NCBI GenBank assembly: GCA_037783545.1
Contig: JBBELK010000298.1
Span: 3,534,001 to 3,598,000 of the forward strand
Reading direction: 5' to 3'
Length of the DNA stretch: 64,000 bases
DNA from: Henricia sp. BOLD:AAB3569
Lineage: Eukaryota > Echinodermata > Asteroidea > Spinulosida > Echinasteridae
In this document: positions 21,501-30,493 of the stretch, in pieces
Layout: the number at the start of each line of letters is the position of its first letter
Numbering within the stretch: position 1 is the first letter of the stretch
Made by a program: the position numbers and the translations under genes
The notes under the pieces: generated by a model
The model's input: the letters and a program-made list of their open reading frames with translations, nothing else
The model's database searches: none
What the model was told of the DNA's origin: nothing

Positions 21501-22045
21501 CGTAGACTGACTCGGACGGTTGTGGAATCTTCGGTTCCAATCACAGCAAAGTGGGCAGGCAGGTTCCGGTCCCACACGGGCCCCTGTGCAGGAGTAACAA
21601 CTACGTATTGCTTGCCCAGGTTGTTGGTAGGAATACCCAAAAAGCCATCTGTTGAGAAATCCTGGTACATCAAGCCATATGCAGATAGTTCGCTTGATGC
21701 AGAAATGTCGATTGCTTTAAAGCTTCTTTCAGTACCGTCCATCATTAACTCAACAGGCACGGTCGTTCTCTTAAATCCACCGGCTTCTACCATAAAGCTC
21801 TCCCGGTAGGGCTTCCCGTCAATTTTGAATTTGCTGCTTATGGTGACTTCCGTTTGCTGATTACTGAATGCAACGACCAGAAGAAAGAGCTTCCTTGTGG
21901 AGGAACGCTGATTGGTGTTATCAGTGAAACCAAGGATGAAGCGTTTACCTCTGGATAGGCCATAACACTGGTCCTTGTCCAACGCGAAGGTTGTCAGCAC
22001 GACGGCTGCTATTACCCAGATGCTTACCAAAATCACACGAGACAT
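18512..22045 (-). CDS. Membrane-anchored IgGFc-binding/AMOP/VWD/sushi protein, copy 1
   Basis: A single uninterrupted frame of 1177 codons from the ATG at 22045. The frame can be read open to a TTG at 22156, but this ATG is preferred because it starts a clear signal peptide (residues 1-22, MSRVILVSIWVIAAVVLTTF) and because it is shared with copy 2. Domains seen: a region of about residues 110-440 resembling the IgGFc-binding protein N-terminal domain; an IPT/TIG-like segment at about 469-546; an AMOP-like cysteine module at about 680-805 (GHCPCT, SGQQCCY, GCCK, RPSDDCSEY); a VWD domain from GDPHMTSFDG (about 809) to LGNFNGDAEDD; a sushi module at about 1071-1128; one membrane helix at about 1143-1163 (VIFVVLLVCCCVCK); and a short cytosolic tail. 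The AMOP-VWD-sushi-TM order is that of SUSD2/MUC4-type proteins. A role in cell-surface adhesion, mucus or recognition is inferred, not shown. No introns lie inside the coding part, which is unusual for such a long multidomain animal gene. An upstream non-coding exon is possible (22190-22256). Confidence 0.93.
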   Translation of the reverse strand: MSRVILVSIWVIAAVVLTTFALDKDQCYGLSRGKRFILGFTDNTNQRSSTRKLFLLVVAFSNQQTEVTISSKFKIDGKPYRESFMVEAGGFKRTTVPVELMMDGTERSFKAIDISASSELSAYGLMYQDFSTDGFLGIPTNNLGKQYVVVTPAQGPVWDRNLPAHFAVIGTEDSTTVRVSLRGSATFEGTTYSAGDVMTFMLNQLEAVQIQGQDRTQDFTGSIIQSDKPVSVFSGKECVNHGKSACDAMTEQLVPVKSWGQRHIYTASQSTDSNMYRIVAFTRTTVTIPGFPDRDLEPGEFWEGNLTGSGMVLSNKPTLMMQHLVTINGKVVDPSFIQVPVEENFGYLFGFTTPPHPTGDSSGYFNFISIVVRTISRQTVHLNGLPIKGTDVEESVVPGTDYTSLIVTLPKGEGVYFVEQTGSQMSPLSVIVYGHQSEETYGYAAGLSLLGNEQLLSSSPHYLRELGGEVITITIPCLELSKTALINQNARCRFTTGFGDVVVSTDRMGYYAVVCVTPTFYKVGLTSVYVSLDNGVTYSGVVYIASEKELPPLVDVQQMKSERRGGVIDLTLDDPIILTWDPSNIVDDYLYLDLVMQNADLNTDGNPVLMEGVTIKTSLLNLGTLTIRPEDVTTKGEAISISVFYLTPTEPDNVVRRLYTGIRLVTSYLVNLPCIIFNERLLKTPSGIGHCPCTSDQARADALNLSPSTEFTFVHPDAQNCYRSTISSASGSGQQCCYRADGNILLGPLGGGTADTFSPGDNFWKHQWYDVLPALGCCKLSDNCGTYYKYRPSDDCSEYNPPRPAGGTGDPHMTSFDGNTFTFNGAGEFLMAHSPLHNLIFQARMEKYRDRQASVFTAFAMKTDDSSTVQVQISSQNETSILVDGKPLRLDLQIRVYHFKGVQINLGSDLTKIKITFAAGFGLIVINNPEVMSFIAQLDTKLQGRVVGLLGNFNGDAEDDLKFPNGSVIKPTSTLGQINDFGLAWLVAPEDSIFSYIPPYDYNSYYLPSFSPVLRIPDLDVVSRAVKGMCGNSVECVFDAVTTGSLAFANETLLVMGIISKFKTNAVKIVNCGFPGTVEDGNVTGWVYLVNSTVSVVCDSGFFLEGSPMLICQANGQWSSDLPLCIMPRESVAGYSTTGGTVGGSSAAVIFVVLLVCCCVCKFHPCHNEVEPVVILY

Positions 22046-22189
22046 AGTCGGATGATTCACGCTGTTGACCAAAAATACGGACAGAACACTCTGCTTTAAT
22101 CGAAATTGCAAAACAAGACAATTACATTGTTCTGCTAGTATGCAAAATTGATCCAAACCTGCAGGGATTTTTTATTCTGATAAAAAAAT

Positions 22190-22256
22190 ACTCACCTCCG
22201 ATACCTACAAATGCATTCTCATTGCGCATGGGCAAACCGCTCCGCCGAACAATAAA
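22190..22256 (-). promoter_or_regulatory. Candidate 5' exon and promoter core of gene copy 1, with splice donor
   Basis: On the minus strand this reads TTATTGTTCGGCGGAGCGG, then GCCCATGCGCAATG, then TAGGTATCGGAG followed by GTGAGTATTTT, a strong splice-donor match. The same block occurs on the plus strand at 28497-28590 and, in copy 2, at 58030-58075 (minus) and 58920-59003 (plus). GCGCATGCGC-like words within it resemble NRF1 sites. It ends about 145 bp before the start codon, so it may be a 5' UTR exon; a splice acceptor CAG followed by GTTTGGATC lies at about 22163. Confidence 0.5.
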
Positions 22257-22814
22257 GACCCTGGTATCGTTACGACACGCACTGTACGTCCCATGTGGAA
22301 AGCCATAAAACACCCTTTTTTCGATGATCAGGAGCTCAATTATTTTGAGAGGATGGAATCGGAGGTAGGTATTTTATTTATCCCAACGGATTTAAGAAAT
22401 TCTATTACAAAATATACCTCACCTGCGATACGTACAAATGCAAACTAGAGTAACTACACCGAAAAACCTCAATAAAACGGGGAAACGCAGTGCGAGGTGT
22501 TAGAGCAGGAATCGTAACAAAGTTTGACTTGTAATTAAAAAGAACAAACTGTTATAACATACCGTAAAGCTGTACTCAAATTACTATTTGGAGGATAAGT
22601 TTTCAGCCCTCCGGGCCATTGGTTGTGACACTGAATGAAAATTCTGCCTGTCAAACCTATCCTCGGAGAAGGACGTCTCGATCGTTGGTAGCTCGATGTA
22701 AAGGTTGATGGATTCTTCCAACAGTATACCTGCATAATCTCTGAAATGGACACTCCCTGGAAGAGAAGCTAATGGAGTTGTCATGCTCATCGTGTGGTGT
22801 GCCTTCAATGGAGT

Positions 22815-23195
22815 ATTATTATTATTATTATTATTATTATTTCTTTCTGGTATTCATACCAAGGATTCCTCAATAGTGCTCATTGCACTGTCACTCGCAA
22901 GCGTGAGGAAACCCATGAAGAATTCTAATTAGAACTAGAAATGGCCAGAGACACCGGGGATGATCCCCCTTGCTCTTTACGAAAGAATGCTCTGGGATCT
23001 TTAGAGTGCGTTTCCATTACCTAACACACTGGACCAACGGCTTTACATCCCTTCCGAAGGATGGAGCAAGTGTGGTTGAGTGCCTTGCCCAAGGGCACAG
23101 GTACCGTAGCCGTGGGGAGGTTCGAACCTGCAACCCCAAGTTTTCACCTATGATTGCGAGTCAATGACCTAAACCGCTCGGCCACGGTATAACAG
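22815..23195 (-). mobile_element. tRNA-derived SINE, family 2, inside the decayed retroelement region
   Basis: On the minus strand the head reads CCGTGGCCGAGCGGTTTAGG (box A) and GGTTGCAGGTTCGAACCTCC (box B), like a leucine or serine tRNA. A body with a GGAAGGGATG block follows, and the 3' tail is AAT repeats (22814-22841). A truncated relative lies at 11869-11950. It lies at the 3' side of the DIRS-type remnant and is absent from copy 2. Confidence 0.8.
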
Positions 23196-23284
23196 CTGAG
23201 ATCCAGTTGTCAAACTCCGTGACTGCGATGACATTTTCCCAAAGCTTGACTTCCTGGATGTAGGCAAGGTGGATCTGGTTGCAG

Positions 23285-24285
23285 CTAAAGGAGACGATAA
23301 CCGTACATGTGAACCTCATTGTGAACCCGAGACCCTAGTAATTGCGTCGTTAGTGGGTCGCCAGGCAAGGGGGTTGAGGCTGGTTGATTCCCAGATGATT
23401 GGGCTAAAGGTACAGGCATAGATTCATGTTGCTGGACAGGAGCAGGTTGCTGTATTGCTACCGGGTTTACGGCCCCAACAGTCCGCCGAGCAATGGTCGT
23501 CACAGAGGCTGCATGGTGTGGGCGAACCGTTGTGATGAAACATTTTGTTCCACCAAGCAGCTTCTTTGTACGGTCAACGTAGAATGTTTCTAAGGGCACC
23601 TTAGTTTGTCCTCCTGAGCAGTAGAAAAGGCCGTGGAGAAGAGTTTGGTGATTCTTGATAAGAAAGGCAATTTGTGGTATACTCAGACGCCCCCATGGTT
23701 GCCAACGTAAGTGGCCTGGATCTATTAGATAAATCATGAAGTTCACTTGTATATACGGCGTGCTGTAGATTCTACAAGCAAAAAGGCCGTTTTGACTGTC
23801 AGATTGTTAAGGTATGGGGACCCCGCCTCTGCCATCCTGTGAAGAACACTACCAAGGTCCCATGGGGGAGCCAGCTTTTTAATGGGTGGCCTGTCTATGA
23901 ACCGAATAACAGTGTTGCTCAGTTGTTGGAAGCCTTGATGTATCACTTCGATGGCAGACCTGTGGCTATACGAATGGTGGCAATCTGAAAAACCAGAGTT
24001 GTAAAGAAGGGGGAAATATCCGATCTCCCTTAAATATTGCAGAATAGAGATCGCTACCTTTGCCATCTCACCACCTGACAATAATAGAGGGGCGTCTGCT
24101 TCTGGCCGGCAATTGTTCGGAAGGATAATTTGACAGCATCCAGGCACAGAGATGCAGACTGCTTGTGTCTGGATGGAGCATCTTGGAGATTGGTTGACAA
24201 AGCATGTCCGGGTGTACTTGACAGTACGATTGGCGGTCGAACCAACAGGTCGAGCAGTCGATGGAACCAAACTTGTCTTGGCCAC
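23285..24285 (-). pseudogene. Decayed tyrosine recombinase of a DIRS/Ngaro-type retroelement
   Basis: Two overlapping minus-strand frames (23743-24285, then 23285-23746) make one recombinase domain in pieces. The N-terminal part has SHRSAIEVIHQGF, IDRPPIKKLAPPWDLGSVL and LNNLTVKTAFLLVESTARR. The C-terminal part has DRTKKLLGGTKCFITTVRP followed by HHAASVTTIARRTVGAV. These are the usual landmarks of the DIRS/Ngaro integrase-like domain. The frame break near 23745 and missing sequence around the catalytic residues mean it is inactive. It lies downstream of the RNase H part, the order expected for DIRS elements. Confidence 0.8.
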
Positions 24286-26520
24286 AGAGGGGCTATTTTA
24301 GGATAACCTTGCAACTCGCTGTGCTGATCCTCTCCAAGACTCGTGGTGTGAGTGAGATTGGGGGAAGGCGTACTCGTCAACTTGAAGCCGTGGGCATCCA
24401 TTGCCCAGGCCAGGGGATAGGCATGTCGGGTGCAGAAGGTTGGAAGTTTGTGGTTTAGATGTGACGCGAAAAGGTCAATGTGTCCAAACATGTCCAAAAC
24501 GTTGAATATTTGTTAAACCGTTGGGCGATGCAAACAGCTTGGCCCCGCGAAATATCGTCCGCGATGACATTTTCCTTTCCGGACAGGTGCGTCGCTATTG
24601 GAGAGATCTGACGGGAAATACACCAGTTGAAAAGGCCCACGACGAAGGGAAGACAGTATCGTGGCGCGCATTGTCTGTCACCAAGACAGTGCTGTTCGTG
24701 ACTTTGCAGGTTACCAAGAACTAGAAAGCTTTGCGGACAGCCAGGAGTTCTTGTGGTTTAATTTGTTTTCCTGTGGGAGACCAGGGGCCGATTTCACAAA
24801 GCGCTAAGATTCGTCCTAGGAAGTGTAACTCGTTTTATCTTAGAACTAATCCTAGGACCGATTTCACAAAACTTAGGATGTGTTCAATTCGTCCTATTTC
24901 CCATGGCAACACGCCCCAACTCAAGATCGATGTTTGGGTCGTCTTATCTGTACGAATGCATTGAGTAAATGCATTGACCGAAGGCACTTATCTTCTGCTT
25001 GCCGAACGTGAAGCTAGCCCGGCATACGGCAGCAGCAGGCGGTCATACAGACATAATTTTCCTTTGCCGCGATAGGCGAAATTCTCTTGAAAATGAGGCG
25101 TAATTTAAATCGCAGAAAAGCACTTACCGAAAAAGGTTGAGGCATTTGTATGTCCATCCACGTGAAGCCATAACTTGCTGTAGCCCTAGCTACGTTTCTC
25201 AATGTTTACACGCGTAAAGCACGGATTTATATTTCGGCAAAATATATCCATACAATAAAAACCACGAGATATACATGAACTTGTACTAGCTATACTGTTG
25301 ATTGAGCACAGACTGAAAGTTACTTGTGGTGCGCGCGCGCTTGCTAGTATAGCGCGCGATGCTCCCGGAAAAAAAAGATACATTTATGTAAATTAGATTA
25401 ATACACATTTAATGTTTTTTCCGTCAAGCATACTGCTCTGCACATATGCGAGTGTGCCATTTGTACAGCCGAACGATAGGCCTACATGTAAATCTAGGTT
25501 CAAGTACATCGACTTGAATTTGTTCACGTTAATGTACTTTTCATAACTGCCGACAAAATGCGATACGCCAAGCAGACGACACTACAAAGTCGGCCATTTT
25601 GATTTGTAATGTGCGTGCCGTTTTCCCGACGACTGTTGTATTCGGTACTGTTAACAAACATATGGTACAGCCGTTGATAAATGTTTATTAAGCAGTTGCG
25701 ACTCGTCTTGTAATTGAAGACGGATTTTGTGAAATCGATCTCAGGACACGTCTTAGCAAAAGACCGATCTTACTGCTTGAACTCTTTTTAAATCCTAGGA
25801 TCGATCCTAAGATAAGAGGAGTTTTGTGAAATCGACCCCAGGTCCCCGCTATGGAAAGTTCGTTTTTTTAAAGTTAGCTCTCCACCCCAAACGAAAAGCA
25901 TCTGTAGCTGGTGTCACTGGCGGAAAGGTTACACCACTGAGAAGATTTTGGCGAGAAAACTCAGATTGGATTAGAGAGTTTACTGGCACTGGCTTTGTAA
26001 TTGCATTCCTCCGAGGATGGTAACAACATAGCAGGTAAAGTTAAATTGGGCGCATATGCATCCTGCACCACGAGGGCACTATTTCCACAAGGCTCACCAT
26101 GAACCCTAGAAGACGGAGCAAGACTCGGGCTGGAAGGGTATTCAGACACGGAAAGGAAGATGTGGTTACATTCTTCTAGAGCTTTGCAGCGTTCCATCGT
26201 TGGGGAGGCTTTGTCCGTGGCCATGTTAAAGGAAGCCCCTAGGAAGGTAGGGTTTTGAAATGGAACTATAGGCAGGACTTCTGCGTGTCGATAAATAAAC
26301 CAAAAACTTGTGCTAGCTGTAGTGGTTTTTCAGGAAAATGTTCAGACGAACCCTGGAACCCCGTTATGGCCTTCTTTTCTCGAAGGGGGTCGGATGGGAA
26401 AACTATCGGGAGGCGGACTGGTGAACTCCAACTGGTATCCTGCAAACAAAGTATATAGAGAACCTAAGAATCTGCAGTGATCAGAGGTCATTCCCGAGAG
26501 AAATCCAACAACCGACCACC
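24286..26520 (-). pseudogene. RNase H and degraded reverse transcriptase of the same element, split by a transposon
   Basis: Reading on the minus strand from 26520: WSVVGFLSGMTSDH, AGYQLEFTSPPPDSFP (the usual lead into a DIRS reverse transcriptase), then NPTFLGASFN and DKASPTMERCKALEE (the end of the reverse transcriptase). The catalytic core between these is missing. Then comes RNase H: DAFRLGWRAN (from about 25880), interrupted by the 24786-25837 element, and WSPTGKQIKPQELLAVRKAF, HLSGKENVIADDISRG, IDLFASHLNHKLPTF. Removing the insert and one CCAGG gives a continuous GTWSPTGKQ reading. Stops and frame changes are frequent; the element is dead. Confidence 0.75.
24786..25837. mobile_element. 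GGCCGATTTCACAAA element, copy 2 (1052 bp, CCAGG duplication)
   Basis: It is flanked by CCAGG on both sides (24781-24785 and 25838-25842). The ends are GGCCGATTTCACAAA and TTTTGTGAAATCGACC, with one change from perfect inversion. It is highly similar to 7583-8660 apart from small indels. It splits the RNase H coding sequence of the DIRS-type element, so it arrived after that element. Confidence 0.9.
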
Positions 26521-28007
26521 TAGCGGTCCCGAAACTGGAAGAATAAAGGAAACTTGGACCAAATAGTCATTGCCTCCTGGGTTCTCGTGTACCAGGTTTC
26601 TTTGATGGGAGGAAGTTGGAAGCCGTAGCTCTGGATGCTGAGGTTTGGATGCGGAGGCCAGTCTTGGCGGATGAATGAGAGAATGAAACTTTAGGCAGAC
26701 GAAATTGGAAAGTGTAGGTGCGACGAAAAGAACTCTGGTAGCTCCTGTAGCTTATATTAGCCCAACGGGTGGTAGTTGAAGATCTAAGTTGATTTTGTCT
26801 TCTGTCTTAAGACGATTATAGAAGTTAATATAGAAAAGATCACTTCCGAGAAGAGTTAGTTCATCCATATACGTTCCCTATAGAACCCCGCAAGGGCCAG
26901 AAGACCTAGTCGAGAATCAGCGATCACCGCACAGATGATGTGATGGCTGACCAAATCGCCAAAGTCAAGAACCAAGACAATCATCAACAATCTTGAACAT
27001 TATTGGTAGAAGACCATGATCCAACAGTGAAGGATATGTTCGGATGCTCGAGTGTATCCGACAGCAAGACAGGGAAGTTTGTAACTTGGGACCCATAACG
27101 TAGCTGACATCTCTCGGGATGTGAAAATATCCCTGGTGGGCCTCTCCGAGAAAACATTTCCCTGGTAGGGTTTTTCTTTTGAGCGAAACTTCTCTTTAGC
27201 CACCGAAGACATGAACGGAACTGTGAAGAATCTATCTGTATCATCAGCATTAGTTTTGAAAAGAGAAGATTCATTTAAAGGAATTTGCCTTGTTTTTCTC
27301 TCCTGAATGGAAGTGAAGGCGTCTTCTGTTATCTCCAATGAATCATGTTTGCTGGGAGAGTAGGTTTGGCTGAATCCCTGCAAAATGAAGCACGGAAACA
27401 TTCATTCGAAGAGGAAGCAGAAAATTGTAGAATTTTACTCACTTCAGGGATAACATCTTGCCGCGATGAAACATGGAAACATTCCCTGGTTCAACGACGT
27501 CATATTCTGAGCCACGCGAGCTTTGGGACGATATAGATTCAGGTCGGGAAAAACGCCCAAACGCGAACTTGGAATGGCGGTGTGGAGACCAGGAACAACG
27601 TCGGAAAGGAGATCAAGAACAAGAACGAGAACGGGAACGTGGGAAACCCCAGCGGGAATAAGGATAAAACTCGGAGGAGAGAAATCCCGGTATTCCCTCC
27701 GATGTTGTGGTGAAAAACAGTCCTATACCGAGAGCCAAAATAGGCGGCTCCTGCGATCCATAGAACTGCAAGGAGGGGGGGGTGCATTGTTCCCCACATC
27801 GAGACAAATTACGCCCCTCCAGCGTTCGTTCACTGAAAATATCATGAGGGCCGGTAATGAGCAGCAAAATCTCCCGAAGGCATATGACCATAAAAGGGAG
27901 CCATCGAAGGATGTGCTGGCCGAAGAAGGCGAGGACCGTGTGGGAAAATGACCACAAAGAGGCCCGAGAATCAGCGGCGGGTTGAGAAGAAAATTCACTA
28001 ACCATAC
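26521..28007 (-). other. Probable 5' part (gag-like ORF) of the DIRS-type element, unrecognisable
   Basis: This stretch is missing from copy 2 and lies upstream of the reverse-transcriptase remnant, so by position it should hold the gag-like ORF and left end of the retroelement. Minus-strand frames of up to 133 codons (27000-27401; 27613-28005) occur, the latter ending in an arginine/serine-rich FPRSRSRSCS. I cannot match them to a known gag, and the boundary with host sequence near 28007 is inferred from where similarity to copy 2 resumes. Confidence 0.4.
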
Positions 28008-28199
28008 CTGCGCATGATGTGGAATATTTGGCTGTGCCGACGAGGCGGGGATCGGACTATCAACGCTCGGGGTAAAAATATTTCCAGCAGTACCGCTAGT
28101 ATTACTCGATGTTGTGAAAATCGCGGCCACGGGAACAGAAGAAATTGAAGATTGTCGGCTATCATCGGGAAGAATTAACGACGTAGACGTAACTGGCAC
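28008..28199 (-). CDS. Possible short exon, serine/proline-rich, conserved in both copies
   Basis: A minus-strand frame reads LPDDSRQSSISS...NIFTPSVDSPIPASSAQPNIP and ends at CAG followed by GTATGG, a plausible donor, at 28008/28007. The copy 2 counterpart (about 58095-58260) keeps the same frame (LDDSRQSSSVSS...HIFNPSVDGPISASSVPPNLP) although about 16 codons shorter; the length difference is a multiple of three. An in-frame indel with conserved residues suggests past coding constraint. The family is not recognised. Confidence 0.35.
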
Positions 28200-28496
28200 G
28201 GGAAACGTGTGTCACGCTGCCAGACTATCTTGCCAAATCTTAAACACTGCTAAAGGATTTCCACTCAGCGTTTAATTGACCACACTAAACAATCTCCACA
28301 CATGTCTTCCCTTGAGCAGAGCCGACATCGTTGAATGAATGTCGAGTGTCGTACTGGGCCGAACGGCTTGCGTTGTAGTATCGAATCACTTCGTAGAGAG
28401 CTTTGTAAAATACGTCATGATACTACACCGCGCTGAAGAAAAAAAGAAGGGTGGCTTTCCACACGGTATGTGCAGTGAGTATGCGTGATGCCGGGA

Positions 28497-28590
28497 GCTG
28501 TTATTGTTCAGCGGAGCGGTTTGCGCATGCGAAATTAGAGTACATTTGTAGGTATCGGAGGTGCGGTATTTTCTATAATAGAATTAACAA
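28497..28590 (+). promoter_or_regulatory. Plus-strand copy of the gene's 5' exon/promoter block
   Basis: TTATTGTTCAGCGGAGCGG, GCGCATGCG and TAGGTATCGGAG followed by GTGCGGTATTT match the minus-strand block at 22190-22256 in reverse orientation. The donor-like GT is kept but is weaker than GTGAGT. The two blocks face away from each other with 6.2 kb between them here and about 0.85 kb in copy 2. Confidence 0.5.
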
Positions 28591-28966
28591 TCAGCTCGAT
28601 GTGTTCATTTTAAACTTAATAGCACATTCTGCCCTGACATCACCGAATATCTGCACCTTAAACAAATTTGTTAAACTTTTTACGAAGATCTGCGTTTAAA
28701 AATTATAAAAGGGGAAGACAAAAAAATTGTACCTAGTTTGCATAATTTTATAATGTCGGCGAAATGAAATATTTAACAGGTTTCACGCTCAAATTCATCA
28801 GAAACACATTCGATTTCGTTTGGATATGAAATTACGTATATATTATTCATTTTCACGCTATTTAATTTCGTTTAAAGACATTTAAATCTATTTGCAAAGA
28901 CATAAATAATTCGTCATCCATATAATTATCACATAATGACGACATTCTGCACTAAACATGTCGAAC

Positions 28967-29110
28967 ATGTCGTCGTTATGCGATAAATTTTCTCAGGATC
29001 CCAACAATTCGGATGACACCCCTAGATTACACGAAGAGTTGTCCGCGATAACGTCATTCTTTGCCCAGTTTCCGGACAAAATGGCAAACACAGAGGCAAA
29101 CACAGGCTAA
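28967..29110 (+). CDS. Small open frame of 47 codons downstream of the plus-strand 5' block
   Basis: ATG at 28967 to TAA at 29108-29110, beginning MSSLCDKFSQDPNNSDDTPR. It contains no simple repeats and reads like ordinary protein. An alternative is that an exon starts at 28998 after the acceptor-like TTTTCTCAG. In copy 2 the equivalent CAG is TAG (stop after nine codons, but still a valid acceptor), and the frame is split by insertions from 59438. It may be the relic of a second, divergently transcribed gene sharing the promoter region. Confidence 0.3.
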   Translation: MSSLCDKFSQDPNNSDDTPRLHEELSAITSFFAQFPDKMANTEANTG

Positions 29111-30003
29111 TCACATTCAATTGTGCACACAAATTCCACCGTTTTCTTCAACTTGCTGAAAATGTTGTTATCCGTGGCTGTTTATTGGGTTTGTTTTATA
29201 ATATGCCTGTTATAAGCCATGAAAACAAATTTGAAGTCTTATGTCTTTTCTATACATTTACTTTCTTCTGTGTCTTCCTAAAGTGATGTGCCCCAACGGG
29301 GTTGTTAATTGGGTTTTCTCCAATGAAATCTTCCAAGTTGAAAAACGCTACCTTTTATTCATTTCACATCAAAATGAACAGTACTATTTACTATCTTGCT
29401 AAACAAATAATCCCTCATGTACAGTAAAGGTTAAGGATAAAGTTGTTTAGCATGTCATAGTGGGCGTATATCCAGGTACCTTTTAGTTTTATCAAATTAC
29501 ATGGGCGTATATGTATTTCTCAATCCCTCCTTTGTATCTCCGAATTATAAGTTGGAATTTGACCCGTTGGAAGTTAAAGTTTATCAAAGACATTTTTCTC
29601 TCATCTCATGTTTGGTTGTTTGGCACAATGCCAAATGCGTTCGTTATTTTGCTTAATTGCAACACCCGTAGCCACGCAACACCGAATGACCGAAAATTGG
29701 GTTCATATTAAGCTACATTCTTCGGAGCACCTCTCGAAATATATGGTATAATCTCCGAGTGAAAATAATATTTTCCAAATGCGATCTTGCAGCGTATACA
29801 ATAAACAGTATGGTTTTGCCATTCGATATAAATGTGCTAAAGCCCATGCTGACCATTAATTTATAGCATTTACGCCCATTTTTCAATAAAAACAAAACAA
29901 AAAACCATTACCCTAGATGCAACGAAATCAGAAAATGTACCCATGGCAACTAAAGGAGTTTTTTTCCCAACGAATTTTTAAAGCATTTAGGCCTACTTTA
30001 TCT

Positions 30004-30195
30004 TAGACTTGAGGTCAAGTCTCTAAACAGTCGTATTTGGTCCGTCTGACGCCTATAATCCCCACACGCAACAGTCGTTGTTATGAATAGTACCTGTTTA
30101 GAGGTCGATTAGACTTGTTCCCAGTCCATTCGCGACTACGCTGCTGCGGTTTACGAACCAACCGGTCTATAGTTACAGACTTGAAATCAAGTCTA
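30004..30195. mobile_element. TAGACTTG MITE with 9 bp duplication, absent from copy 2
   Basis: The ends TAGACTTGAGGTCAAGTCT and GACTTGAAATCAAGTCTA are flanked by ACTTTATCT on both sides (29995-30003, 30196-30204). Copy 2 has a single CTTTATTTT at the matching place (about 62841), the empty site. A 9 bp duplication is typical of Mutator-like elements. It is 192 bp long, non-coding, and related to 6893-7010. Confidence 0.9.
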
Positions 30196-30277
30196 ACTTT
30201 ATCTTAACGAAAAAACATCATACTTCGTATTTTAGACATCGGCAACCCTGTGAAAAACGCAGTTTTTATACCTTGCC

Positions 30278-30493
30278 TAGACTTGCCAAAGTGTGGCTTC
30301 CCGTTTTTGGTCTGTAATGCGCAGCGTACATCGCGCCCTCTGGACTAGTGTCCTGTCAAATCTCTTTTATTTTGTCTCGGAAGACTTTCTGAGACGTACA
30401 GAAGAAAAAGATTAGACAGGCCACCAGTCCAGGGGGCGCGTGTACGCTGCGCATTACAGACCAAACAAGAGAAGTCAGACTTGGGCAAGTCTA
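30278..30493. mobile_element. Hairpin MITE, copy 1
   Basis: An almost fully palindromic element: TAGACTTGCC at the left and GGGCAAGTCTA at the right, with GGTCTGTAATGCGCAGCGTA and its complement as long arms and a TTGTCTCGGAAGACTTTCTG loop. The copy 2 equivalent is 62921-63147. Only its right half survives in the tandem copy at 34710-34793. Confidence 0.85.

Noticed and set aside
18561-21809. Plus-strand frames of up to 156 codons
   Set aside because: They are antisense shadows of the receptor-like gene; the same ones occur in copy 2 at 54393-57518.
22046-22156. 37-residue N-terminal extension of the receptor-like protein (TTG start)
   Set aside because: TTG is an unlikely start in animals, the extension is not kept in copy 2, and the ATG at 22045 begins the signal peptide.
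23100-23195. Leucine/serine tRNA gene on the minus strand
   Set aside because: It is the head of a SINE: the body and AAT tail follow, and a truncated copy exists at 11869.
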